The notes under the pieces are model-generated. The model saw only the letters and a list, made by a program, of their open reading frames with translations, was not told the DNA's origin and searched no databases. This document shows positions 53,539-62,064 of a DNA stretch of 64,000 nucleotides, one piece after another; position 1 is the first letter of the stretch, and each line of letters begins with the position of its first letter. The DNA is taken from positions 558,001 to 622,000 of the forward strand of contig NZ_JAMZDX010000002.1 in NCBI RefSeq assembly GCF_024172095.1. The letters run 5' to 3'. Both the position numbers and the translations under genes were made by a program. This DNA comes from Kitasatospora cinereorecta (GTDB lineage: Bacteria; Actinomycetota; Actinomycetes; Streptomycetales; Streptomycetaceae).

Positions 53539-54927
53539 GTGGGTCACAAGGCGGCCGCCGCTCTCGCCGAGGGGTTCCGCGGGCAGGTGGTGGTGCCCGG
53601 GGATCCCGAGTACGACGCGGCCCGGGCGGTGTGGAACGGCGCGATCGACCGCCGTCCGGAGGTGATCGCGCGTTGCACCGGCACCGCCGACGTCCTGCGC
53701 GCCGTCGCCGTCGCCCGCGAGTACGGCCTGCTGGCGGCGGTCCGCGGCGGCGGCCACAGCATCGCGGGGCTGGGCGTGTGCGACGGCGGCATGGTGATCG
53801 ACCTGTCGCCGATGCGCGGCGTCCGGGTGAACACGGAGCACCGGATCGCGCGGGCGCAGCCGGGGACGACGTGGGGCGGGTTCGACCACGAGACGCAGGC
53901 GTTCGGCCTGGCCACCCCGGGCGGGCTGATGTCGGGCACGGGCATCGCCGGTTTCACCCTCGGCGGGGGTTTCGGCTGGCTGAGCCGGGCGTACGGGCTG
54001 GCGTGCGACAACCTGCTGGAGGCGGACGTGGTGACCGCCGAGGGGCGGGTGCTGACGGCGAGCTCGGCGTCGCATCCGGACCTGTTCTGGGGACTGCGCG
54101 GGGGCGGCGGCAACTTCGGCATCGTCACCTCCTTCACCTACCGGCTGCACCGGCTCGGTCCGGCGGTGCTGTGCGGGGCGGTGTTCCTGCCGGGGGAGCG
54201 GCTGGCGGAGGTGCTGGCCATCGTCCGGGACCACATGCTCGACGCGCCGGACGAGCTGTTCGCCTCCTGCGTGGCGGGGGCGGCCCCGGCGGCGCCGTAC
54301 CTGCCGGCCGAGTACCACGGCCGTCCGGTGGTGCGGGTCGGGGTGTGCTGGGCGGGCCGGCCGGATCGCGGGCGGGAGGCGGTGGCTCCGCTGCGCGCGG
54401 CGCTGGCGCCGTTCCAGCCGGTCGCGGACACGGTGCAGGCACGCTCGTACGCCCAGTGGCAGCAGGCGCTGGATCCGGGCTGGGGGCCGGGTGCGCGCAA
54501 CTACTGGAAGGCGGAGTACCTGTCGGTGCTGGACGACGGCGCGATCCGTGCGATCGCCGCCAACACGGCCCGGACGACGTCCCCGCTGTCGGACGTGCGG
54601 CTGGCGTTCCTGGGCGGGGCGATCGCCCGGGTGGGCGCCGACGACACCGCGTACACCCACCGCTCGGCGCCGTACCTGCTGACGGTGAACAGTCGCTGGG
54701 AGGGCGGCGAGGCGGAGCCGCACATCGGGTGGACGCGGCGGTTCTGGAGCGAGATGCGGCCGTACTCCTCCGGCGGGGCGTACGTGAACTTCCTGGGGCA
54801 GGAGGGGCCGGGGCGGGTGCTGGAGGCGTACGGGCGGGCGAAGTACGAGCGGCTGACCGCGCTCAAGGACCGCTACGACCCGGACAACTTCTTCCGCGTC
54901 AACCAGAACATCCCGCCGAGCTCCTGA
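53539..54927 (+). CDS. FAD-linked oxidoreductase, berberine-bridge type
   Basis: A 462-residue flavoprotein of the PCMH/BBE class. The FAD-binding part has AAVRGGGHSIAGLGV, whose His is the usual covalent flavin site, GLMSGTGIAGFTLGGGFGWLSRAYG and GGGGNFGIVTSF. The C-terminal BBE segment is KYERLTALKDRYDPDNFFRVNQNI. The second covalent-flavin Cys of bicovalent members is not evident. Relatives oxidise sugars or secondary metabolites. GTG 53539 follows GATACT by 6 bases, so the mRNA may be leaderless. Confidence 0.9.
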   Translation: MGHKAAAALAEGFRGQVVVPGDPEYDAARAVWNGAIDRRPEVIARCTGTADVLRAVAVAREYGLLAAVRGGGHSIAGLGVCDGGMVIDLSPMRGVRVNTEHRIARAQPGTTWGGFDHETQAFGLATPGGLMSGTGIAGFTLGGGFGWLSRAYGLACDNLLEADVVTAEGRVLTASSASHPDLFWGLRGGGGNFGIVTSFTYRLHRLGPAVLCGAVFLPGERLAEVLAIVRDHMLDAPDELFASCVAGAAPAAPYLPAEYHGRPVVRVGVCWAGRPDRGREAVAPLRAALAPFQPVADTVQARSYAQWQQALDPGWGPGARNYWKAEYLSVLDDGAIRAIAANTARTTSPLSDVRLAFLGGAIARVGADDTAYTHRSAPYLLTVNSRWEGGEAEPHIGWTRRFWSEMRPYSSGGAYVNFLGQEGPGRVLEAYGRAKYERLTALKDRYDPDNFFRVNQNIPPSS

Positions 54928-54991
54928 CCGGGTGGCGGCGCGTCACCTCGGGGCGGGTGCGCAGGTCATACCGGGTGTGCTTCCCCTCACC

Positions 54992-55477
54992 GTGACTCCC
55001 ACCCATGAGCTGAGCCCCGACCTGGCCGCGATGGCGGCGTTCCTCGCGGTGCTGGCGGAGGGCGGCGGGCTGGAGCGGGAGGACCTGGAGCAGGCGGTGT
55101 GGCTGCGGGCGGTGGAGCGGACAGCGGCGGCCGGGGTGCCGCGGGACCGGCGGGCGTGGCTGCGCGGGCTGGCGGTGCGCGAGGCGCTGGCCGGCCGGCG
55201 GTGGGGCCGGGAGACCCCGGTGGCGAAGGTGACGCAGCGTCACCGCGGCCCGGAGGAGGAGCTGCTCAGGGCGGAGCGGCTGAAGGTGCTGCGCCGGGCG
55301 CTGGCGGAGCTGCCGGGGCGGTGCCGGGAGCTGTTGGAGGCGCTGGCGGCGTCGCCGGACCTGTCGTACCGGCAGCTCGCCGAGCGGCTGGAACTGCCGC
55401 GGGGCTCGATCGGGCCGCTGCGCTCGCGGTGTCTGGGGTGTCTGCGGCCGCTGGTGGCGTCGCTGCGGGGCGAGTGA
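54992..55477 (+). CDS. Sigma-70 region-4-like protein (atypical ECF sigma factor)
   Basis: A protein of about 161 residues. The C-terminal part has the sigma region 4 helix-turn-helix: RALAELPGRCRELLEALA, SYRQLAERLELPRGSIGPLRSRCLGCL. The N-terminal part is helical but region 2 is short and degenerate (LEREDLEQAVWLRAVERTAA, with RAWLRGLAVREALAG), so it may be a minimal ECF sigma factor. No anti-sigma gene is adjacent. The start is uncertain: GTG 54992 or GTG 54977, five codons upstream. Confidence 0.75.
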   Translation: MTPTHELSPDLAAMAAFLAVLAEGGGLEREDLEQAVWLRAVERTAAAGVPRDRRAWLRGLAVREALAGRRWGRETPVAKVTQRHRGPEEELLRAERLKVLRRALAELPGRCRELLEALAASPDLSYRQLAERLELPRGSIGPLRSRCLGCLRPLVASLRGE

Positions 55478-55550
55478 CGCTCGCCACGTCCGGGCGTCCG
55501 GGAGGTTGAGTTCACCCGTCCGGCGGGTAGAGCGGTGGCGAACGTCTCTC

Positions 55551-55578
55551 TTGACGGTCGCCCGGCCTCCCGGATACT
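55551..55578 (+). promoter_or_regulatory. HrdB-type promoter for acetyltransferase gene
   Basis: TTGACG (55551-55556) and GATACT (55573-55578) are 16 bp apart, a near-consensus -35/-10 pair. The leader to the gene at 55747 would be about 160 nt and GC-rich; I see no known riboswitch in it and no gene in 55478-55746. Confidence 0.7.
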
Positions 55579-55746
55579 GAGCGTGAGCAAGGATCCCTCC
55601 AGGCCCGGCGGTACCACCGGCGGGCGGGGCGTCTCCGTGCTTTCCCCCGGGCCGGGCCGATCCCCGTCCGGGCACACCTCGGACAGACGGCCGGCGCGAC
55701 ACCCTCACACGCGCGCCGGGCAGTGACGATGGGGAGGCCCCCGCAC

Positions 55747-56238
55747 ATGGGCATGAGTGTGATCATCTCGTCCGCGAACCCGGACGAGGCCGAGCAGATC
55801 CTGAAGCTCCAGTACCTCGGTTACCAGGGCGAGGCGGAACTGTACGGCGACTGGACGATCGACCCGCTGACCCAGACCCTGGACAGCCTGCGCGAGGAGC
55901 TGGCGGACCGGCACGTGCTGGTCGCCCGGCTCGGCGACGAGGTGGTCGGGACGGTCCGCGGCTGGGTGGACGAGGAGGGCGTCGGGCAGATCGGACGCCT
56001 GGTGGTGCACCCGCGGATGCAGCGTCACGGCCTGGGCCGCCGGCTGCTGGCGGCCCTCGAGGAGCGGCTCGCGGGGGAGGGCGTCACCGGGTACGAGCTG
56101 TTCACCGGTCACCGCAGCCTCGGCAACCTGCGGCTCTACCAGCGCCTCGGCTACCGCGAGACGGCGGTGCGCGAGGTGACCCGCAAGCTGTCGATCGTCA
56201 CGCTGAACAAGCCGCTGGCGGCCTCCCTGGCGGCCTGA
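55747..56238 (+). CDS. GNAT-family N-acetyltransferase
   Basis: A 163-residue GNAT. The core is VLVARLGDEVVGTVRGWV, GQIGRLVVHPRMQRHGLGRRLLAALEERLA (CoA loop Q-R-H-G-L-G) and YELFTGHRSLGNLRLYQRLGYRETAVRE. An N-terminal IISSANPDEAEQILKLQYLGY precedes it. The substrate is unknown. GGGGAGG lies 10 bases before ATG 55747. A 15-bp hairpin follows the gene. Confidence 0.88.
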   Translation: MGMSVIISSANPDEAEQILKLQYLGYQGEAELYGDWTIDPLTQTLDSLREELADRHVLVARLGDEVVGTVRGWVDEEGVGQIGRLVVHPRMQRHGLGRRLLAALEERLAGEGVTGYELFTGHRSLGNLRLYQRLGYRETAVREVTRKLSIVTLNKPLAASLAA

Positions 56239-56271
56239 CCGGGCCGCGAAACGCGCCCGACCGAACGTCCG

Positions 56272-56305
56272 GACGGCGTCCGACCCGCATGGGTCGGACG
56301 CCGTC
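56272..56305 (+). terminator. 15-bp perfect terminator
   Basis: GACGGCGTCCGACCC (56272-56286), loop GCAT, GGGTCGGACGCCGTC (56291-56305). It separates the acetyltransferase gene from the met leader region. Confidence 0.9.
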
Positions 56306-56680
56306 GGGCTTGGTATCACTGGCTTGTGTCCACATATCGGACGGTCACTTCTGATAATTGGGACCGCGTCCCTATGTCTGATTAACTTGCATCCATGACT
56401 GCGACGACGAACTGCACCCCCACCGGCACCGTGCCGGCAGGTGAGCGCTGCATGTGTCGTCGAATGTGTCGCTGCTGAGGGCCGTTCCGCCCCGCACTCC
56501 CCCCTCCCGCTGTCGCGGGTGACCCGCCCGGGCCGTGCCCGCGCGCATCCCTTGCCGTACCCGGCCACGAACGACCGGCGGCAGCAACCCATCCCCGTTC
56601 ACGGGCGCCCTCGGCGTGCCGCTGAACCGCCACGGCGCGGGCCGCCACGAGTCGTCCGCCAACGAACCACGGAAGCAGCT
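56306..56680 (+). promoter_or_regulatory. metNIQ leader region with attenuation-like structures
   Basis: The stretch holds a candidate promoter (TTGGGA about 56358 and TAACTT 56383-56388), a Cys/Met-rich leader ORF (56395-56478) and, beyond its stop, alternative hairpins: CCCGC-TGTC-GCGGG (56506-56519) or GCGGGT-G-ACCCGC (56515-56527), which share GCGGG and so exclude one another. About 150 further bases without another gene lead to metN. This fits ribosome-mediated control of a sulfur-amino-acid importer. Confidence 0.55.
56395..56478 (+). CDS. Cys/Met-rich leader peptide upstream of metNIQ
   Basis: ATG at 56395 to TGA at 56476-56478 encodes 27 residues: MTATTNCTPTGTVPAGER then CMCRRMCRC. 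Five Cys and two internal Met occur, four Cys and both Met in the last nine codons. The ATG follows TAACTT by 6 bases, so the ORF is probably read leaderlessly. Polycysteine leaderless ORFs act as cysteine-responsive attenuators in mycobacteria; here the added Met codons fit the methionine transporter downstream. It is too short for automatic gene finders. Confidence 0.65.
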   Translation: MTATTNCTPTGTVPAGERCMCRRMCRC

Positions 56681-57709
56681 GTGATCACCACCAAGGGCCT
56701 GACGAAGGTCTACCGATCCAGGGGCCGCGAGGTCACCGCCCTGCACGGCGTCGACCTGCACGTCCGCGAGGGCGAGGTCTTCGGCGTCGTCGGCACCAGC
56801 GGAGCCGGCAAGTCCACCCTCATCCGCTGCGTCAACCTGCTGGAGCGGCCCACCTCCGGCACCGTCACCGTCGACGGCGTGGAGCTGACCGCGCTCCCCG
56901 GCGACGAGCAGCGGGCCGGCCGCGAGCTGCGCGAGGCGCGCCGCCGGATCGGCATGGTGTTCCAGCACTTCAACCTGCTCGCCTCGCGCACCGTCCAGCA
57001 GAACGTCGAACTCCCGCTGGAGATCATCGGACTGGACCGCACCCAGCGCCGTCGCAAGGCCGCCGAACTGCTCGACCTGGTCGGCCTCGCCGACAAGGCC
57101 CGCAGCTACCCGAGCCAGCTGTCCGGTGGTCAGAAGCAGCGCGTGGGCATCGCCCGGGCCCTGGCCGGCGACCCCAAGGTGCTGCTCTCCGACGAGGCGA
57201 CCAGCGCGCTCGACCCGGAGACCACCCGCTCTGTCCTCAAGCTGCTGCGCGACCTCAACCGGCAGCTGGGCCTGACCGTCCTGCTGATCACCCATGAGAT
57301 GGACGTCATCAAGACGGTCTGCGACTCGGCCGCACTGATGCGCGGCGGCCGGGTGGTGGAGTCCGGCGCGCTCACCGACCTGCTCGCCGACAACTCCTCC
57401 CGGCTGGCCCGCGACCTGTTCCCGCTCGGCGACTTCGCCTCCGGCCACCCCGGCCGCACCGTCCTGGAGATCACCTTCCAGGGCGACACGCCCGCCCAGC
57501 CGTTCGTCTCCCAGCTCGCCCGGACGTACCAGATCGACATCAACATCCTCGGCGCCGCGGTGGAGACCATCGCCGGCCGGATGGTCGGCCGGATGCGGGT
57601 CGAACTCCCCGGCGCCCACGCCGACAACGTGGTGCCGATCGGCTACCTGCGCGAGCAGGGACTGCAGGTGGACGTACTCGACTTCGACGCGAACGGGGCC
57701 GCGGCATGA
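56681..57709 (+). CDS. metN: Methionine ABC transporter ATP-binding protein
   Basis: The ATPase of the D/L-methionine importer, 342 residues. Walker A GTSGAGKST, Q-loop MVFQHFNLL, signature LSGGQKQR, Walker B VLLSDEATSALDP and switch His in LLITHEMD are intact. The C-terminal NIL domain (about 265-335: VLEITFQGDTPAQPFV, then INILGAAVETIAG) binds methionine and inhibits transport when the cell is full. GTG 56681 has GGAAG upstream. Its TGA overlaps metI by 4 bases. Confidence 0.95.
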   Translation: MITTKGLTKVYRSRGREVTALHGVDLHVREGEVFGVVGTSGAGKSTLIRCVNLLERPTSGTVTVDGVELTALPGDEQRAGRELREARRRIGMVFQHFNLLASRTVQQNVELPLEIIGLDRTQRRRKAAELLDLVGLADKARSYPSQLSGGQKQRVGIARALAGDPKVLLSDEATSALDPETTRSVLKLLRDLNRQLGLTVLLITHEMDVIKTVCDSAALMRGGRVVESGALTDLLADNSSRLARDLFPLGDFASGHPGRTVLEITFQGDTPAQPFVSQLARTYQIDINILGAAVETIAGRMVGRMRVELPGAHADNVVPIGYLREQGLQVDVLDFDANGAAA

Positions 57710-58446
57710 CCTGGGACCAGATGCAGCAACTGATGTGGCCCGCCACTTGGGAGACCCTGGGCATGGTCGGCATCGCCACCCTCGCCACCCTCGCCGTCGG
57801 CCTGCCGCTCGGCCTGCTGCTGGTGCTCACCGACAAGGGTGGCCTGCTGCAGAACCCCGCGGTCGCCCGGGTGCTCGGAGTGGTCGTCAACGTCGGGCGC
57901 TCGGTCCCGTTCGTGATCCTGATCGTCGCGCTGATCCCGTTCACCCGGTGGGTCACCGGCACCTCGCTCGGCTGGCAGGCCGCGAGCGTGCCGCTGGCCG
58001 TCGGCGCGATCCCGTTCTTCGCCCGGCTGGTGGAGACCTCGGTCCGCGAGGTCGAACCGGGCCTGGTCGAGGCGCTCCAGGCGATGGGCGCCTCCACCGC
58101 CACCATCGTCCGCAAGACCCTGCTGCCCGAGGCGCTGCCCGCCCTGATCGCCTCGCTCACCACCACGGTGATCGCGCTGATCGGCTACTCCGCGATGGCC
58201 GGCACGGTCGGCGGCGGCGGCCTCGGAAACCTCGCCATCACCTACGGCTACCAGCGCTTCGAGACCGGCTTCATGTGGGTCATCGTCGCCGAGCTGGTGA
58301 TCATCGTGACCGCCCTCCAACTGCTCGGCGACCTCACCGCCCGCCGGCTCTCCCACCGCGGCGAGCACGCCGGCCCGCTCGCCCTCCTCCGCACCGCCAC
58401 GGCGAAGCCGGGCGCCCGCGACCAGGACCCGGTGTCCTCCCACTGA
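57706..58446 (+). CDS. metI: Methionine ABC transporter permease
   Basis: A 246-residue inner-membrane permease with about five to six helices. The EAA coupling loop is FFARLVETSVREVEPGLVEALQAMGAS, which contacts MetN. The segment PALIASLTTTVIALIGYSAMAG lines the pore. Translation is coupled to metN. The cytoplasmic C-terminal tail (LLRTATAKPGARDQDPVSSH) is slightly longer than in E. coli. Confidence 0.94.
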   Translation: MTWDQMQQLMWPATWETLGMVGIATLATLAVGLPLGLLLVLTDKGGLLQNPAVARVLGVVVNVGRSVPFVILIVALIPFTRWVTGTSLGWQAASVPLAVGAIPFFARLVETSVREVEPGLVEALQAMGASTATIVRKTLLPEALPALIASLTTTVIALIGYSAMAGTVGGGGLGNLAITYGYQRFETGFMWVIVAELVIIVTALQLLGDLTARRLSHRGEHAGPLALLRTATAKPGARDQDPVSSH

Positions 58447-58518
58447 CCCCCGCTCCCACCAGGAGCGGAGCACCACGGCCCACCACGGCCGACAGCAACC
58501 CGCAGAAAGGCACTTTTC

Positions 58519-59355
58519 GTGCGTAACGTTCTGAAGACCACCACCGTCGCCGCCACCGCCGCAGGCCTCGCGCTGACCCTCGCCGCGTGCGGCAGCTCCG
58601 GCTCCTCCTCGGGAGCCCCGGCCGACCCGAACAAGGCCCTGACGGTCGTCGCCAGCCCCACCCCGCACGCCCAGATCCTCCAGTACGTGAAGGACAACCT
58701 GGCGGCCAAGGCCGGGCTGAAGCTCGACATCAAGGTGGTCAACGACTACGTGACCCCCAACACCTCGGTCCAGGACGGCTCCGCGGACGCCAACTACTTC
58801 CAGCACGTCCCCTACCTCGACGAGTTCAACAAGAAGCAGGGCACCAGCATCGTGTCGGTCGGCACGGTCCACCTGGAGCCGCTCGGCCTCTACTCCAAGA
58901 AGGTCAAGGCCGTCGCCGACCTCGGCAACGGCGCCCAGGTGGCGATCCCCAACGACGCCACCAACGAGGGCCGCGCGCTCAAGCTGCTCGCCGCCAACAA
59001 CGTCATCACCCTCAAGTCCGGCGCGGGCACCACCGCCACCGTCCAGGACATCGCGTCCAACCCGAAGAACCTCAAGTTCAAGGAGCTGGAGGCGGCCCAG
59101 CTGCCGCGCGCCCTCGCCGACGTCGACGCCGCCGTCGTCAACGGCAACTACGCGCTCGACTCCGGCCTCAAGCCGGCCACCGACGCCATCCTGCTGGAGA
59201 AGGCCGACGGCAACCCGTACGCCAACATCCTGGCCGTCAAGAAGGGCCACGAGAACGACGAGCGGGTCAAGAAGCTGATCGACCTGCTGCACTCCGACGA
59301 GGTGAAGAAGTACATCACCGACACCTTCCAGGGCTCGGTCGTCACCGCGTCCTGA
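58519..59355 (+). CDS. metQ: Methionine-binding lipoprotein
   Basis: The 278-residue substrate-binding component of the importer. A signal peptide ends in the lipobox LTLAACGSSGS, so it is anchored outside by Cys about 23. The NlpA domain follows: LTVVASPTPHAQILQYVKD, DGSADANYFQHVPYLDEFN, VAIPNDATNEGRALKLLA and VVNGNYALDSGLKP. GTG 58519 has AGAAAGG upstream, 72 bases after metI. Confidence 0.94.
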   Translation: MRNVLKTTTVAATAAGLALTLAACGSSGSSSGAPADPNKALTVVASPTPHAQILQYVKDNLAAKAGLKLDIKVVNDYVTPNTSVQDGSADANYFQHVPYLDEFNKKQGTSIVSVGTVHLEPLGLYSKKVKAVADLGNGAQVAIPNDATNEGRALKLLAANNVITLKSGAGTTATVQDIASNPKNLKFKELEAAQLPRALADVDAAVVNGNYALDSGLKPATDAILLEKADGNPYANILAVKKGHENDERVKKLIDLLHSDEVKKYITDTFQGSVVTAS

Positions 59356-59559
59356 CCCACCGCGACCGGGCCCCGGGCACCTCGCCCGGCGCCCGGTCGG
59401 GCCGTATGCGCAGCAAGGGCCCGGTCGCGGCCGCCGCGACGCGCCGTCCCCGGAACGGCCCCGGATCTGACGAGCCGTCGCCGATTAGCGGGTACCCTGG
59501 CACGCCCGACGAAGGGGTGGGCGTACGGTGTGTCCACGACCCGGCGAGGAGAGACGGCC

Positions 59560-60183
59560 ATGGCAGCGAGCTTCCCCGAGACCGCCATCAGCACCGAACG
59601 GTTGCTGCTGCGCCCGCTTGCGGACGACGACGCCCGGAGCCTGGTCGCGATGATGGCCGACGAGCCGGTGCGGACCTGGACCGACCACCCGCAGCCGTAC
59701 ACCGAGGACCACGCCCGGCAGCTCGTCCGCACCCTCGCCCCCGCCCACCGCGCCGAGGGGCGCGGAATCGTTTTCGCGGTCACCGAACACCTCACCGAGC
59801 GGGTGGTCGGCCTGGTCGTCCTGCGCGCCACCGACTGGCGGCTGCGCTCGACCGAGATCAGCTACCTCACCGCCGCCTGGGCCCGCGGCGAGGGCTACGC
59901 CCCCGAGGGGGTGCTCGGCGTCGCCCAGTGGCTGTTCGAGGACCGCGGCTTCCTCCGTCTGGAGATGCGCACCGCCGCCGGCAACACCGCTGCCCAGCAG
60001 GTCGCCCAGAAGATCGGCTGCATCAGCGAGGGCGTGCTGCGCAGCGCCGGCATAGTCCGCGGCGCGGAGTGGGCCGACGGCGAGGAGCGCACCGACCTGA
60101 TCGTGTGGAGCCTGCTGCCCGAGGACCTCGACCCGGCCACCCCGAACGGCTGGACCGAGTCGCGGTACGCCCTGCACGACTGA
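59560..60183 (+). CDS. GNAT-family N-acetyltransferase, RimJ/RimL type
   Basis: A 207-residue GNAT with the RimJ-like opening ISTERLLLRPLADDDARSLV, the strand ISYLTAAWARGEGYAPEGVLGVAQWLFE with a CoA loop, and RLEMRTAAGNTAAQQVAQKIGCISEGVLRSAG. A Trp/Tyr-rich early loop (RTWTDHPQPYTEDHA) is typical. The substrate is unknown. ATG 59560 has GAGGAGAG upstream; an upstream GTG/ATG at 59530 lacks one. Confidence 0.87.
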   Translation: MAASFPETAISTERLLLRPLADDDARSLVAMMADEPVRTWTDHPQPYTEDHARQLVRTLAPAHRAEGRGIVFAVTEHLTERVVGLVVLRATDWRLRSTEISYLTAAWARGEGYAPEGVLGVAQWLFEDRGFLRLEMRTAAGNTAAQQVAQKIGCISEGVLRSAGIVRGAEWADGEERTDLIVWSLLPEDLDPATPNGWTESRYALHD

Positions 60184-60352
60184 CCGCCCGCGGCGGCGCC
60201 CGGCACCTCCTCGCTCGGACCCCCTCGTTCGCCGGACCGATTCGCGCGCCAGTGCGGCGTTCGCGGGCGGACAACCGGTAGCCTCTGCTCCTGGACGCGC
60301 CGTGGTCGGCGCGCCGATCACGGGGTGGACCAGCGAGGGAGAACTGCCGGAG

Positions 60353-61594
60353 ATGGCTGACCGGATCACGGTCATCGGGTGGGACGGCACACCGCTCACG
60401 GACGCGGCCGCGGGCGCACTGGCCGGGGCGACTCTGGTCGCCGGAGCCGCGTACCAGCTGAACGCCCTACCGGTCCCGGCCGGTGCCGAACGGATCGGCC
60501 TGGGCGACCTGCAGACCGCCGCCCGCCGGATCGCCGACCACCGCGGCACCGCCGTCGTCGTCGCCGAGGGCGACCCCGGATTCTTCGGCGTGGTCCGCAC
60601 CCTGCGCCGCCCCGAGTTCGGCCTGGAACTCGAGGTGCTGCCCGCCGTCTCCTCGGTCGCCACCGCCTTCGCCCGCGCCGGCATGGCCTGGGAGGACGCC
60701 CAGGTGGTCTCCGCCCACGGCGGCCGGCTGCGCCGCGCGGCCAACATCTGCCGGGCCCACCCCAAGGTCGCCGTCCTGACCACCGCCGACGCCGGCCCCA
60801 GCGAACTCGCCCTGATGCTGCGCGGCGTCCCGCGCACCTTCGTGGTCTGCGAGGCGCTCGGCACCCCCGACGAGGACGTCACCGTCCTCACCTCCGAGCG
60901 GGTGCCCGACCACGACTGGCGCGACCCCAGCGTGGTCCTGGTCATCGGCGGCGGCACCCAGCCCGCCGACGAGGCCGCCGGCTGGCTGGCCGGCCACCCG
61001 ATCGGCTTCCCCGGCGCCGACCGCGGCTGGGCGCTGCCCGATCCGGCGTACGCGGGCGCGGACGCCGGGGAGGGGCGCCTCCGGGCGCTGCCGGCCCACG
61101 TCCGCGCGCTGGTACTCGCCCGACTCGCTCCCGTTCCCGGCGACCTGGTCTGGACCGTTGGCGCCGGCGACGGCGCGCTCGCCGTCGAGGCCGCCCGCTT
61201 CGGCGCCGCCGTGGTCGCGGTCGAGGCCGACCCGGCCGCCCGCGCCCGGACCGCCGCCAACGCCCGCCGGTACGGCGTCGAGGTCGAAACGGTCACCGGC
61301 GAGGGTGCCGAGGTGCTCGGTGGCCTGCCCGAACCCGACGCCGTGGCGGTCGAGTCGGGCGGGGTCGAGATGGTCCGCGCCGTGGTCGACCGACGCCCCG
61401 AACGGGTCGTCGCGGTCGCCGGCTCGCTCGCCGAGGCCGACGGGATCCGCCAGGTCCTGACCAATGCCGGGTACCGCGCCGACGGACTGCTGCTGCAGTC
61501 CGCCCCGCTCTCCCCGGAGCCCGCCAAGGGCTCCGGAGCGGCCTTCGGCCGGGGCGACTACACCCTCCTGCTGTGGGCCGAACAGACCGACTGA
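60353..61594 (+). CDS. cobL: Precorrin-6Y C5,15-methyltransferase (decarboxylating), CbiE-CbiT fusion
   Basis: A 413-residue bifunctional enzyme of the cobalamin pathway. The CbiE-like N-terminal half (tetrapyrrole methylase; GDPGFFGVVRTL, LPAVSSVATAFARAGM, VSAHGG) methylates C5; the CbiT-like C-terminal half (VWTVGAGDGALAVEAARFGA, VEADPAARARTAANARRYGV, ESGGVEMVRAVV) methylates C15 and removes the acetate carboxylate. ATG 60353 is used; an upstream GTG 60302 would add 17 residues. It precedes the probable cobT. Confidence 0.92.
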   Translation: MADRITVIGWDGTPLTDAAAGALAGATLVAGAAYQLNALPVPAGAERIGLGDLQTAARRIADHRGTAVVVAEGDPGFFGVVRTLRRPEFGLELEVLPAVSSVATAFARAGMAWEDAQVVSAHGGRLRRAANICRAHPKVAVLTTADAGPSELALMLRGVPRTFVVCEALGTPDEDVTVLTSERVPDHDWRDPSVVLVIGGGTQPADEAAGWLAGHPIGFPGADRGWALPDPAYAGADAGEGRLRALPAHVRALVLARLAPVPGDLVWTVGAGDGALAVEAARFGAAVVAVEADPAARARTAANARRYGVEVETVTGEGAEVLGGLPEPDAVAVESGGVEMVRAVVDRRPERVVAVAGSLAEADGIRQVLTNAGYRADGLLLQSAPLSPEPAKGSGAAFGRGDYTLLLWAEQTD

Positions 61595-62064
61595 CCACGC
61601 CTCGGACCGGGACGGTGATCCCCGTCGCATCCGGACACCGATTCGAGATCGTGTCGGCCCCGGCCGGTAGGGTTGGCCCCGGGTTCTGCGTCCGCCCGAT
61701 CGGTGCGCATCGTGTCCGATCCGGCATGGTCCGCACCTTTTTGACGTGTTGCAATCCCGATGACCCGGTTCGCGGGCATTCGACGTGGTGCGCACCGGCC
61801 CGGAAGAATGCCGTAGGGTCCGGAGCGGTCGTGCCGGTTGCCCGGGGGTGTCGTTGTTTCTGATGGCGCGCCACCCGAGCGGGTGACGCCCGACCGGCGT
61901 GCCGCGGCGCGCCGGGCCGGCCGCCGTCCCCGTCACCCGGGGCGGGCCGGCCAGTAGGTGCAGACAGGGGCGGGTCGGTGCGGACGCGCCCCCGGCGGAG
62001 TTGGGCGTGGCGGTCGGCGACCGCGGCGCCGAGGACGCGCAAGCGGCCTGGAAGGAGCTTTGAC
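61595..62064 (+). promoter_or_regulatory. 470-base gap between cobL and the probable cobT
   Basis: No gene is supported here. The sequence holds a terminator-like hairpin (61702-61742), a TTGACG at 61741-61746, a second GGTGCGCACC palindrome (61787-61796), a TAGGGT box near 61814, and a GC-rich leader. I looked for the cobalamin-riboswitch B12 box and did not find it. Confidence 0.5.
61702..61742 (+). terminator. Hairpin with T-run after cobL
   Basis: GGTGCG (61702-61707) pairs with CGCACC (61732-61737), with partial inner pairing (CAT with ATG), and runs into TTTTT (61738-61742). It probably ends the cobL transcript. The same two arms recur fused as GGTGCGCACC 45 bases downstream. Confidence 0.55.

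Noticed and set aside
61595..62064. Cobalamin riboswitch before the probable cobT
   Set aside because: No B12 box or GCCACTG-like element is present.
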